DNA of 58,659 nucleotides from Rhodopirellula bahusiensis (GCF_002727185.1 NZ_NIZW01000037.1:1-58659), one strand, 5' to 3'; shown: positions 6,700-13,871, numbered from the stretch's first letter. Numbers and translations: made by a program. Notes: generated by a model not told the origin, from the sequence alone.

Positions 6700-6721
6700 G
6701 TCATAAATCAAAGGATTTTCT

Positions 6722-6907
6722 ATGACAACCAAAGAAAAGGCTATTTCGCTAATTCAGGCCCTCGATGACGATGTCTCGCTTGACGATGTCATCGACCGCC
6801 TTTACCTCCTCCGCAAGATCGAACTTGGTATCGCCCAAGCCGATGCTGGCGACGTGATGGAACACGACGAGTTCATGGACGAACTTGAGGCCGAAGATGC
6901 CCAGTAA
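6722..6907 (+). CDS. Antitoxin of a type II toxin-antitoxin pair, cassette 13
   Basis: A 61-residue acidic protein (MTTKEKAISLIQALDDDVSL, then DDVIDRLYLLRKIELGIAQA and a tail EFMDELEAEDAQ). The layout matches the small antitoxins that precede RelE/ParE toxins: a DNA-binding N-terminal part followed by an acidic toxin-wrapping tail. An AAAGGA ribosome-binding site lies just upstream of the ATG. Its end overlaps the toxin start by 11 bases, indicating coupled translation. Unlike cassette 5, this pair reads with the array. Confidence 0.82.
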   Translation: MTTKEKAISLIQALDDDVSLDDVIDRLYLLRKIELGIAQADAGDVMEHDEFMDELEAEDAQ

Positions 6908-7205
6908 AATTTACTGGACCCGGCAGTCTCGCGAAGACCTCCGTGCTGTTCGTGCTCACATTGCCCGTGACGCGCCAGCTACGGCGTCTGCCTATGTACG
7001 AAAACTGCGGCTATCCGTTGGGCGATTGCGACAATTCCCGTTTTCCGGCGAGGTCGTTCCGGAGATTGGCCGTGAGGATCTGCGCGAGGTACTCCAAGGC
7101 AACTACCGCATCATATATCGCGTGGCCGACCGCAGAGTCGATATTCTCGCGGTGTTTCATAGCGCCCGTATCTTTGACGAACGCGATTTCAGCAGCAGTG
7201 AATGA
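6897..7205 (+). CDS. RelE/ParE-family toxin, cassette 13
   Basis: A 102-residue toxin of the RelE/ParE superfamily. It starts MPSKIYWTRQSREDLRAVRA, has the RDAPATASAYVRKLRLSVGR helix, then GEVVPEIGREDLREVLQGNY, RIIYRV and ILAVFHSARIF, the full canonical order ending in the last beta strand. It appears intact, in contrast to the cassette 5 toxin. I chose ATG 6897 inside the antitoxin tail over an upstream alternative at 6885. The TGA ends 1 base before the R'' box CGACAAC. In cassette arrays such pairs are thought to stabilise the array against loss. Confidence 0.88.
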   Translation: MPSKIYWTRQSREDLRAVRAHIARDAPATASAYVRKLRLSVGRLRQFPFSGEVVPEIGREDLREVLQGNYRIIYRVADRRVDILAVFHSARIFDERDFSSSE

Positions 7206-7206
7206 C

Positions 7207-7345
7207 CGACAACATGGTTTTTACGCTAGGCCCTTCGGGCACACCTTCCTTTGCACTTCAAGCGGGGCTGGCGTATCATTAGCTTCTCGTGATTCAAGCT
7301 CCAACGCTTCGTTCAGGTCGGTGTCGTAAAAACCTTCCGTTGTGC
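7207..7345 (+). repeat. Integron attC site 13
   Basis: A 139-bp attC with R'' CGACAAC (7207-7213). TGACCGACAAC is the exact reverse complement of cassette 13's start GTTGTCGGTCA. R' is GTTGTGC (7339-7345). This is the last complete, consensus-like site before the array decays. Its central stem is unlike the three repeated subfamilies. Confidence 0.9.
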
Positions 7346-7359
7346 TGCGAAGCTAAACC

Positions 7360-7668
7360 GTGAATCCTTCGCTTGATGAAACGCTCCGAGGTGCAATCGA
7401 GCGTTCTTTCATACAAAACGACCATATCGAAGTCGAAGAATTGCTCCTTGTCGCTTCGGGAGCGGATCGAACGCGGGCCGCAATCTTAGTGCTCGCAAAC
7501 GGCAACCGTGACTTGCTGGCCGATCTCGTCCAGCGATCACAGCGTGACTATCGTGACGTTCTGATCCTACTCGAAACCGTAACACTCGAATTCCCCGAGC
7601 TGTCCTTCCCCGAAATTCAACGACGGTACTCCGAGCTTGGTCTCGTACCCAAATATCGAGCCACTTAA
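7360..7668 (+). CDS. Cassette protein of unknown function, cassette 14
   Basis: A 102-residue, mostly helical soluble protein (MNPSLDETLRGAIERSFIQN, later GNRDLLADLVQRSQRDYRDV and LSFPEIQRRYSELGLVPKY). No family is recognised. The start is a GTG 14 bases after the core box. The TAA is followed after 23 bases by a degraded R''-like GCGCAAC. It is the last gene in the well-preserved part of the array. Confidence 0.68.
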   Translation: MNPSLDETLRGAIERSFIQNDHIEVEELLLVASGADRTRAAILVLANGNRDLLADLVQRSQRDYRDVLILLETVTLEFPELSFPEIQRRYSELGLVPKYRAT

Positions 7669-7691
7669 CCCTATTCGTAGCGCTGCTAGCC

Positions 7692-7750
7692 GCGCAACAC
7701 TGATTTTAAGCAGGGGCCAGTGGCACACCTTCGTTGGTTGTTCAAGCCTC
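7692..7750 (+). repeat. Half attC remnant (site 14)
   Basis: GCGCAAC (7692-7698), a decayed inner arm and GGCCAGTGGCACACCTTCG followed by TTGTTCAAGCC resemble the left half of an attC. The right half with CGTAAAAACC and a GTTRRRY box is missing. The sequence changes abruptly after about 7750, so the site was probably cut by a deletion or insertion. Confidence 0.7.
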
Positions 7751-7987
7751 GATGGGAGTGGCAACGGACAGGTTGCGGTTTCTGTCAAATCGCTGAATCG
7801 GCACCGTTGGCAATCGACTGTCTCGACGGCGGCATCGACGCGAAAGAGCAATTGGGCTAGTTGAGCGATATCGGAATACTTCAAGCAGGCCAGGCACAGC
7901 GCTTCGACAGCAGTCCCCACCATGGCGTCGAATCTCCCAGCCAGCGGCGAATCGTATCCAATCAACTTCGTCCACTGCAGTGGGCGA
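7751..7987. other. Non-array DNA between a half attC and a reverse gene
   Basis: About 240 bases. A reverse-strand open frame runs from 8004 into this stretch (MVGTAVEALCLACLKYSDIA, then AQLAQLLFRVDAAVETVDC). It overlaps the end of the DUF4261 gene by 17 bases, so it could be a small downstream gene whose tail was cut off at the half attC. Its far end runs antisense through the cassette 14 gene, so I do not call it a gene. Confidence 0.3.
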
Positions 7988-9589
7988 TCACTCTGGCGTT
8001 GCACGTCTCGCTGGGTCCGGCAGCGATACGGTTTGGGCTACCGGAGAATCGTCCGGCCAGCGTAGTTGGTCGGCCGTCTTCCATTCATCCCAGCTGTCAC
8101 CCCAGCCGACATACGTGACTTTGTATCGAGTGTCGTCAACTTCTTTGACTCGGCTCTTCCACCACTTATTGCCCCACTTCACTTTGACACGATCGTTCAC
8201 GATCGGCAGCTTAGCACCGTCCTCGCCTGTGGGTCGATCTTGTTCCCGTTGATACCACTGTTTGGCAAACGCCTGGTCATCTTTCGAGACCGATTCGTAG
8301 GGAATTGAATCCGGCTCGCCATCCTCCTTCGTCAGTTGGATCATCGTTTTTCCGTCACTACGCACCACACCAACGATTTCGGCATCCAAAATTATCTCGC
8401 CCGCCAGATCCCGCCAAACGCGAACATCAGTCCACACGTCTTTAGCTTGTTCATTCACTTCGCTTGCCTGTTTCGGCGCATCAACCACCGGTTGCGAAGG
8501 CGTCGGACTGGGAGCCGGATCGGGAACCATCGTTGGCTGCGGATCTTGCCTTGGGCGGTCAGCGGGATTGGGAGTTGGGGCGGGTGCGGGAGCCGACCGC
8601 GCGGCGTCGTTCACTACTCCGGGCAGCCTTTGCTCCTGCTCGGGAACGTTCGGCTTTGGTTTGGCCGGTGGAGTTCCAGCGAACATGGCGGTTGCGAATC
8701 CAACTGCTTTGACGATTCCAAAAATCGCCAAGATTGTTGCCAACAATATGCCGACCAAGACGACGATGCCCGACAAACCAGACGAACTTTCATCCGGTAC
8801 ACCCAACGAGCCATCTTCATCGCCCGAGTACCGAAGCCGAATGACGGGGCCCTCACGCGGCAATGCTGAATCTGTATGCAACACATCGATGCGTTCGTTT
8901 TCCGTTTCGCCCAGTGTGTCGCCGTGCCGTAGTACGGGACCGTTTTCGATCAAGTACTGGCAAGCTCCATTGATCCGGCCATAAGTTTCGATCGGTGACT
9001 CTGGCGAGTCGACACATTCGAGTTCCATCAATTCGAACGCGTCCATGCCTGTCGTAAAGGCGAGCGCCGTCGTCTCGGGGGTTTCGTCAGGCAAGACCGA
9101 AATATCGACCCACAACTGGAGCGGAAGTTCATCCGGCGGAAGATCGGCAATCGCTTGTCGATAAGATTCTGCGGAGATTTTTAACGCATGCCGATGCCAC
9201 AGAACTCCGAGCGTCGTTGGATGCGAACGCAAGATCGCGTCGACGACACGCGTCATCAACCAAGCCTGATCCAGAAGCGATAACTCTGACCCTGCTGTCG
9301 TGACGATCCAATGACTCTTGTGGGCCGCAAGATCTTGCGGCGCGCTGGGCCAAAGTGCAGACTCTTTTGCTTCGTCAATCGCCAAAGCAGGCATCTGCGA
9401 AACAATGATGCAACCTGGGTCTGAGTCGCTCGGTGGTGATTCGAAGTCAATCTGAAAGATCGAATCACTGCTCGTTGTGATCTCATCTACCTTCAACGAT
9501 CCTGGTAACGTCGCTCCTGCACATTGCCGAAAACCAGCGATATCAAACTCGGCAACGTCTGAAAACGCCAAAAAGCAAACCATCGTCAT
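7988..9589 (-). CDS. DUF4261 / transmembrane / SHD1-like / Tudor-knot-like protein
   Basis: A 533-residue protein. Residues 1 to about 250 match DUF4261 (SHPTTLGVLWHRHALKISAE, LPLQLWVDISVLP and later GDTLGETENERIDVLHTDSA). A membrane segment follows near residue 270 (GIVVLVGILLATILAIFGIV), then a Pro/Ala-rich linker. Next is an SHD1-like domain, which I recognise from many planctomycete proteins (TDVRVWRDLAGEIILDAEIV ... SKDDQAFAKQW). The last part, about residues 460-505, reads VKVKWGNKWWKSRVKEVDD and YVGWGDSWDEWKTADQLRW, like a Tudor-knot or chromo barrel. It is read against the array, between a half attC and a decayed attC. The bulk of the extracytoplasmic or cytoplasmic side cannot be decided. 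Confidence 0.75.
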   Translation of the reverse strand: MTMVCFLAFSDVAEFDIAGFRQCAGATLPGSLKVDEITTSSDSIFQIDFESPPSDSDPGCIIVSQMPALAIDEAKESALWPSAPQDLAAHKSHWIVTTAGSELSLLDQAWLMTRVVDAILRSHPTTLGVLWHRHALKISAESYRQAIADLPPDELPLQLWVDISVLPDETPETTALAFTTGMDAFELMELECVDSPESPIETYGRINGACQYLIENGPVLRHGDTLGETENERIDVLHTDSALPREGPVIRLRYSGDEDGSLGVPDESSSGLSGIVVLVGILLATILAIFGIVKAVGFATAMFAGTPPAKPKPNVPEQEQRLPGVVNDAARSAPAPAPTPNPADRPRQDPQPTMVPDPAPSPTPSQPVVDAPKQASEVNEQAKDVWTDVRVWRDLAGEIILDAEIVGVVRSDGKTMIQLTKEDGEPDSIPYESVSKDDQAFAKQWYQREQDRPTGEDGAKLPIVNDRVKVKWGNKWWKSRVKEVDDTRYKVTYVGWGDSWDEWKTADQLRWPDDSPVAQTVSLPDPARRATPE

Positions 9590-9662
9590 TATCTGGACTC
9601 AATCTATTTGAAAAAGAACCACGCGATTACAATCAAACTCAACCGCGACGCAGTATGCGATC

Positions 9663-9798
9663 GCCCAACATGGTTCGTACGCAGGGTCCTTCTGCACACC
9701 GTTCCTGTTTGGCGACGTGGGCTGGCCTTAGTGGGATCCCCGTAGTTTAGGCATCGCTCGCTTCGTTTTGGGCGGTGTCGTGAAATTTTCTGGTGTCG
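9663..9798 (+). repeat. Degenerate attC site 15
   Basis: 136 bases in attC layout: GCCCAAC (9663-9669), decayed arm ATGGTTCGTACG, a TTAGGCATCGCTCGCTTCG segment and GGGCGGTGTCGTGAAATTTTC. It ends in GGTGTCG (9792-9798) where GTTGTCG would be expected. The crossover GTT is lost, so the site is likely inactive. Confidence 0.75.
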
Positions 9799-9801
9799 GC
9801 C

Positions 9802-10155
9802 ATGGCGAATTCTGATTCAAAGCCGAACCTCCCTTTCGAGAATGCTCGCTCTTTAAGATGGCTTCGCCGAATCATGCTACTTGCGGTAGCGCCCATCGGA
9901 GTCGTCTACGGTGCTGCAATGTTTGTTTTACGTTCGCGCGGCTTCGTCGATCCTGCCGAATACACTACGCAATGGATACTGTTTCAGGCGTTCTGGATTG
10001 CGGTGGCGCTCCCTCTCATTCTGTGCATCGTATTTTGGGGTATCAGCCTCGAAGGCTCCCGCAAGTGGTTTGAGCGTCTTGGTTTCGTGATGCTCTTCTT
10101 GGTGATCCCGTCGATGCTGCTTCTTGGCGTATTCCGCTTCATCACTGGACGATAA
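9802..10155 (+). CDS. Small three-helix membrane protein, cassette 16
   Basis: A 117-residue protein with three hydrophobic segments (IMLLAVAPIGVVYGAAMFVL, ILFQAFWIAVALPLILCIVF and FVMLFLVIPSMLLLGVF). It has a basic N-terminal SLRWLRR and ends FRFITGR. No family is recognised. I chose ATG 9802; a GTG at 9793 lies within the degraded core box. It sits between degenerate attC sites 15 and 16, so it is an old cassette now fixed in place. Confidence 0.7.
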   Translation: MANSDSKPNLPFENARSLRWLRRIMLLAVAPIGVVYGAAMFVLRSRGFVDPAEYTTQWILFQAFWIAVALPLILCIVFWGISLEGSRKWFERLGFVMLFLVIPSMLLLGVFRFITGR

Positions 10156-10286
10156 CAGCGTATTCGCTCACCGACCCTTTGGGCTCGCCTTCGCCCTTCG
10201 GCGACGCTCGCTGGTCGTAGTACAATCCGTCGAAATCTAGTCATCGCTTCGTTCAGGGCGGTGTCGCGGCGAACTTCCATTCTGCG
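10153..10286 (+). repeat. Degenerate attC site 16
   Basis: A decayed site: AACAGCGTATTCGC, then GGTCGTAGTACAATCCGTCG, CATCGCTTCGTTCAGGGCGG, TGTCGCGGCGAACTTCC and ATTCTGC (10279-10285) in the place of a GTTRRRY box. Overall length and internal order match the intact sites. Both core boxes have lost the invariant AAC/GTT context. Confidence 0.65.
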
Positions 10287-10297
10287 GAGCAAGATTA

Positions 10298-10726
10298 ATG
10301 CCCGGTTGCTATCTTCGCGTCGCTGGCTCTGACTTCGACCCAGATTCGTACCTTGCCGCTACATCACTCGTGCCAATGAGTCGCTGGCACGCTGGTGATT
10401 CTCTTGCGGTATCTGGCCCCCGTGCATCACGTACACGCGAAACCTCCGGCTTCACTTGTGACGTTAGTGACTGCGATGGTCGACTCGATCGACAAATTGT
10501 TGACGCTATTGCATTCTTGACGCGTCATCGCGACGACTTGTTGCTGCTCAATGCGGACGCGTCTGTCGAGGATCGCCGGCTCGATTTCGGCTTCGACACT
10601 CGACTCGACGTTGGAGATGTCGCGGTGCAGGGCGAGTGGTTGCCGGTGAGTTTTCTTCAGCTGACCGCTGAACTTCAAATAGGTGTCGCCCTGTCGTTGT
10701 ATCCGGCATGCTCTGGCGATTCCTAG
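10298..10726 (+). CDS. DUF4279-like protein, cassette 17
   Basis: A 142-residue protein. It opens CYLRVAGSDFDPDSYLAATS, then MSRWHAGDSLA, and ends with AELQIGVALSLYP. That layout (a DPD motif near the start, a 'W..GD' turn and a C-terminal strand ending in a small hydrophobic tail) resembles DUF4279 proteins; assignment by eye only. It starts at ATG 10298, 13 bases after the decayed core box, and is followed by a very weak attC remnant. It is the last recognisable cassette gene. Confidence 0.62.
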   Translation: MPGCYLRVAGSDFDPDSYLAATSLVPMSRWHAGDSLAVSGPRASRTRETSGFTCDVSDCDGRLDRQIVDAIAFLTRHRDDLLLLNADASVEDRRLDFGFDTRLDVGDVAVQGEWLPVSFLQLTAELQIGVALSLYPACSGDS

Positions 10727-10734
10727 CCGTGCCT

Positions 10735-10880
10735 GCATCCGCTGAACGACTTGGGTTTACGCAACGTTTTGAAACGCAACTACCATGTTCGGCAGCGCGG
10801 GCTGGCATTGGTTCCGTTCAAGAAAATCCAGGCGTTGCTCGCACCGTTTGGGACGGTGTCTTGAATATTTCTGTCGCGAT
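10735..10880 (+). repeat. Very weak attC remnant (site 17), end of array
   Basis: Scattered matches in the correct order survive: GGGTTTACGCAACG, GCGCGGGCTGGCATTGGT, CAGGCGTTGCTCGC and TTTGGGACGGTGTCTTGAA. No core box is left. This seems to mark the ancient distal end of the array. The stretch to 11006 holds no convincing gene. Confidence 0.5.
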
Positions 10881-11006
10881 GTGAATGGATGTTCGTTTGG
10901 CGTCTTCTTTTTGGATCGGCGTTGGGCTTGGAAGAACGGTTGGTGTTGTCTTGTCGGCGAGATCGCGGTTCTTGTTCATGGAAAGCAATTTGTATGGGAA
11001 ACTTGA

Positions 11007-11753
11007 ATGCGAATTCCGGCGATTCGAGGCATCATTGATCGACGCGTGCTCGTCAACTTTCGAGTTGATGCCAGAGTTTTGGCTCGCATCTGCCCGCCTC
11101 CATTTCGGCCTCAGACTGTTGATGGTTTTGGTGTTGCGGGGATCTGCCTGATTCGTCTGAAGAGTATTCGTCCAAAACGCTTGCCTGCGTGGGTTGGCAT
11201 TGCGTCGGAGAACGCCGCTCATCGAATTGCGGTTGAATGGGATGTCGAAGGAGTCACACGTTCAGGTGTGTATATCCCGCGACGCGACACATCGTCCTTG
11301 TTGAACGTGTTCGCAGGCGGGCGGGTGTTCCCTGGTGTCCATCACCATGCACGCTTTGATGTTCACGAAACGAAGAATGATCTACGGATTGCGATGGTTG
11401 GCGTTGACGGTTCCGCTAGCGTCCATGTCGAGGGACGAATTGCGGAGCAACTGCCCGGCGATTCGGTTTTTCAAACGCTCGAACAATGCTCGCAGTTCTT
11501 CGAGGCTGGGTCGCTTGGCTATTCGCCTGCCAGTTCAGGCGGCAATTTCGATGGGCTGCGACTCCGCACGAGCGACTGGCAGGTCCAGCCACTTGCGGTC
11601 ACTCGAGTTCAATCTTCGTTCTTTGATGACGTTGATGTTTTTCCCCGAGGTTCCGTTGTGTTCGACAACGCGTTGGTGATGCGGGGCATTTGCCATGAAT
11701 GGCACAGTCGTGAACCGATCTGCTGCGCCGGCGACAGCTTGCCTTGCGCATGA
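11007..11753 (+). CDS. DUF2071-family protein
   Basis: A 248-residue protein resembling the DUF2071 (acetoacetate-decarboxylase-like fold) family. The start RRVLVNFRVDARVLARICPP and then FGVAGICLIRLKSIRPKRLP is the typical opening, followed by IPRRDTSSLLNVFAGGRVFP. Activity is unknown for most of the family. It lies just beyond the decayed array and is convergent with the secreted propeller gene (stop at 11753 versus 11775). The ATG at 11007 was chosen because homology starts a few residues later. Confidence 0.78.
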   Translation: MRIPAIRGIIDRRVLVNFRVDARVLARICPPPFRPQTVDGFGVAGICLIRLKSIRPKRLPAWVGIASENAAHRIAVEWDVEGVTRSGVYIPRRDTSSLLNVFAGGRVFPGVHHHARFDVHETKNDLRIAMVGVDGSASVHVEGRIAEQLPGDSVFQTLEQCSQFFEAGSLGYSPASSGGNFDGLRLRTSDWQVQPLAVTRVQSSFFDDVDVFPRGSVVFDNALVMRGICHEWHSREPICCAGDSLPCA

Positions 11754-11774
11754 CATCGTCTTCGTGAGCGATGC

Positions 11775-12680
11775 TCAGTAGCTGAAGCCGACGGTTTGCC
11801 ACCAACGGGCTTTGTAGAATTTTGAACCGGCGATGGTGTGTCGTTGGTTGAAGCCGGATGTCTGCAAGGGGACGATGGAGTCGCTTTGCCAACTGGTGCC
11901 GACTTCCGTTCGTTGAGGGTCGCTGATCCAGATTGAGCCATCGGCATTTTGGCTAGCACTCTTAATCCACTTCAGGTCGGACAAAAGTTGGAAGGCCTCG
12001 GTTTCGAGGTCGAACAGATACAACGCGTCGTTGTTGCTGACCAGAAGCTTGGGTTCCGTTCGCAACGGGAACAAGTCGTGACCGGTCGGCGACGTCGGCA
12101 AGTCGAATTGCTGGTCCAGCGAGAGTTGCCGGTCGCGGTATCGAAACCGATAAAGCTGGTCGCCGAGAACCCACAGGCATTGGCGTTCTTTGTCCCAGGT
12201 CACACCGTGTGCGTACGGTAGTTCCGTGTCGACGAAGTCATCGGCGGAGCGATGCAGGCGGAGCATGCCGTGGTTGCTGTTGACGGTGACGATCGAGCCG
12301 TCTGGCAGGAGTTCGGCGGAATGGCAACTGCTGTAGCTTGGGTAGTCTTTGATCAGCTTTGAATCTCGGAAACGCACCAGCCGAACGCGTCCGTGGTAGG
12401 TGGCGAGGATGCACACCTCGTTATTGAGTTCGACTCGTTTCGCATCGGTTGGAATGTATTCGCCGGGCTGATCTTTGGTCGCCGGATAGGACCAGAGGTC
12501 AGCTTCGTCGGCATTTTGTGCGAGCGGATCGACCAGACGGATTCGGTTTTCAGCCTGGTCGGCGCAGAGGATGGCCGAGGTTTGCGTGGAGACGACTTCG
12601 TGGATCTTGCCAGTGGCAGGTTCTTCCGCGTGACCAAAACTCGCCAGCAGGGTCAGGAAGACGATGGCCAGGACTTTCAT
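11775..12680 (-). CDS. Secreted beta-propeller-like protein (DUF6528-like)
   Basis: A 301-residue protein with a clear signal peptide (MKVLAIVFLTLLASFGHAEE, cleavage after SFGHA). The mature part is a string of short beta units such as VCILATYHGRVRLVRFRD, HSAELLPDGSIVTVNSNHGM, GVTWDKERQCLWVLGDQLYR and LLVSNNDALYLFDLETE, as in six-bladed propellers, and it resembles DUF6528. It begins 21 bases after the end of the dehydroquinate-synthase-like gene and is probably the last gene of that operon. The function is unknown; ligand sensing or sugar binding is possible. Confidence 0.75.
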   Translation of the reverse strand: MKVLAIVFLTLLASFGHAEEPATGKIHEVVSTQTSAILCADQAENRIRLVDPLAQNADEADLWSYPATKDQPGEYIPTDAKRVELNNEVCILATYHGRVRLVRFRDSKLIKDYPSYSSCHSAELLPDGSIVTVNSNHGMLRLHRSADDFVDTELPYAHGVTWDKERQCLWVLGDQLYRFRYRDRQLSLDQQFDLPTSPTGHDLFPLRTEPKLLVSNNDALYLFDLETEAFQLLSDLKWIKSASQNADGSIWISDPQRTEVGTSWQSDSIVPLQTSGFNQRHTIAGSKFYKARWWQTVGFSY

Positions 12681-12701
12681 GGGGCGTCTCGTCGCAGTTG
12701 G

Positions 12702-13871
12702 TCAAACGGGGTGTTGTTTGGCAATATCACGCAGTTCGTCGATGCAGGATTTCATGACCGGAAGGTCGATCTCGTGCACGTTGATGGCTTCGCCGGGGTT
12801 CTTCAGCATGGTGACGGTCAAGCGACCACCGAGGTGTTGGCGAAACTCTTCCAGTCCTCGCAGGACTTCGTCGGGTGTGTCGAGTTCATCGCACCACAGT
12901 GGCGTGCCAAGGTCTGCAAGGGTTTGGCAGACCGCGTGTGCAAGCGGCGTTGGGAAACCAAATTTCCGAGCCGAGTACAACGTGTCGAGAGCCACGCCGA
13001 TGCCAACTGCTTCGCCGTGTCGAAGGGCGTAGTTGGTCATCGGTTCCATTCGGTGGGCCGACCAGTGTCCGAAGTCGAGCGGGCGAGCTTCGAGTGCTTC
13101 GAACGGGTCGCCTCCCGCGGTGATGTGGTCGAGGTGCAATTGGCACGAACGCGCGATTGCTTCCTTGGAAACATCGGCCACTCGCCGGCGAAGTTTGCTG
13201 GAGGATTTTCGTAGGTAGTCGAAGAAGGCCGCGTCTTTGAGCAGCGCGACTTTGACGGCCTCGGTCAGTCCAGAACGGAAGTCTCGATCGGGAAGTGTCT
13301 TCAGGATGGCTGTGTCATTGAAGACCGCCCAGGGCACCGCGAAGCTGCCGATCCAGTTCTTTTTTTCGAAGTAGTTGATCGCGTTTTTAACACCGACACC
13401 TGAGTCGGCTTGCGCGAGCGTGGTCGACGGCAATCGAATCAGACGCACGCCTCGGTGAGCGATGGCGGCGGCGAATCCGACCGCGTCCAGGACGGCGCCA
13501 CCACCCGCTACGACGATGTAGCTGCGGCGATCCAGATCGTGCGAGTTGATCGCGGCGAGCAGGTCGCGGAGGGTGTTTTCGGAGTTTTTGCAGGATTCAC
13601 CACCGGGCACGATCATCGGTTCGCGAACCAACCGCATTCGGTCGCTGGTTCGCATTCGGTTGATCAGCGCGGTGGCAAATTCGCCGCCCTCGAGGTTGCT
13701 GTCCAAGCAGAACAGAACCTTCGGCGCGGAGCTTTCACTTTGTTCGCCGTGCAGGACTGATTCCAGCACGGGGAAGTCGGCTTGAGAGACGTCGTCGGTC
13801 TGTCTCAGGCGATGAACAAATTTGACTTCGAAGGAAATGTCATGCTCGGTCACGGCGTCAACTCTTTCCAT
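12702..13871 (-). CDS. EboD-like 3-dehydroquinate-synthase-fold protein
   Basis: A 389-residue member of the dehydroquinate synthase / sugar phosphate cyclase superfamily. Seen are the NAD-binding loop IVVAGGGAVLDAVGFAAA, RLPSTTLAQADSGVGVKNAI, NDTAILKTLPDRDFRSGLTE, AVKVALLKDAAFF and the metal-binding HWSAHRMEP and RHGEAVGIGV. The VLDAVGFAAAIAHRGVRLIR wording is closer to EboD-type proteins than to AroB, so a secondary or prenyl/sugar pathway role is more likely than the shikimate pathway. The start ATG 13871 overlaps the esterase end by 22 bases; the open frame further upstream is only antisense-like noise over the esterase. Confidence 0.8.
   Translation of the reverse strand: MERVDAVTEHDISFEVKFVHRLRQTDDVSQADFPVLESVLHGEQSESSAPKVLFCLDSNLEGGEFATALINRMRTSDRMRLVREPMIVPGGESCKNSENTLRDLLAAINSHDLDRRSYIVVAGGGAVLDAVGFAAAIAHRGVRLIRLPSTTLAQADSGVGVKNAINYFEKKNWIGSFAVPWAVFNDTAILKTLPDRDFRSGLTEAVKVALLKDAAFFDYLRKSSSKLRRRVADVSKEAIARSCQLHLDHITAGGDPFEALEARPLDFGHWSAHRMEPMTNYALRHGEAVGIGVALDTLYSARKFGFPTPLAHAVCQTLADLGTPLWCDELDTPDEVLRGLEEFRQHLGGRLTVTMLKNPGEAINVHEIDLPVMKSCIDELRDIAKQHPV

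Noticed and set aside
7567..8004. Reverse 145-residue reading frame after the DUF4261 gene
   Set aside because: The first 60 residues look protein-like, but the rest runs antisense through the half attC and cassette 14's gene. It is kept only as a note on the gap.
1..10880. Interpretation of the recurring 137-bp elements as CRISPR, REP or IS-derived repeats
   Set aside because: Spacing is gene-sized and variable. The repeat ends show RYYYAAC/GTTRRRY boxes whose pairing follows cassette limits. No cas genes or transposase are associated.
1..10880. An integron integrase inside the window
   Set aside because: No protein here shows the tyrosine recombinase R-H-R-Y set or the IntI-specific patch. 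Site polarity points to the left, outside the window.
10785..11151. Small forward frames between the array end and the DUF2071 gene
   Set aside because: They overlap the DUF2071 start and the attC 17 remnant and show no family features or ribosome-binding site.
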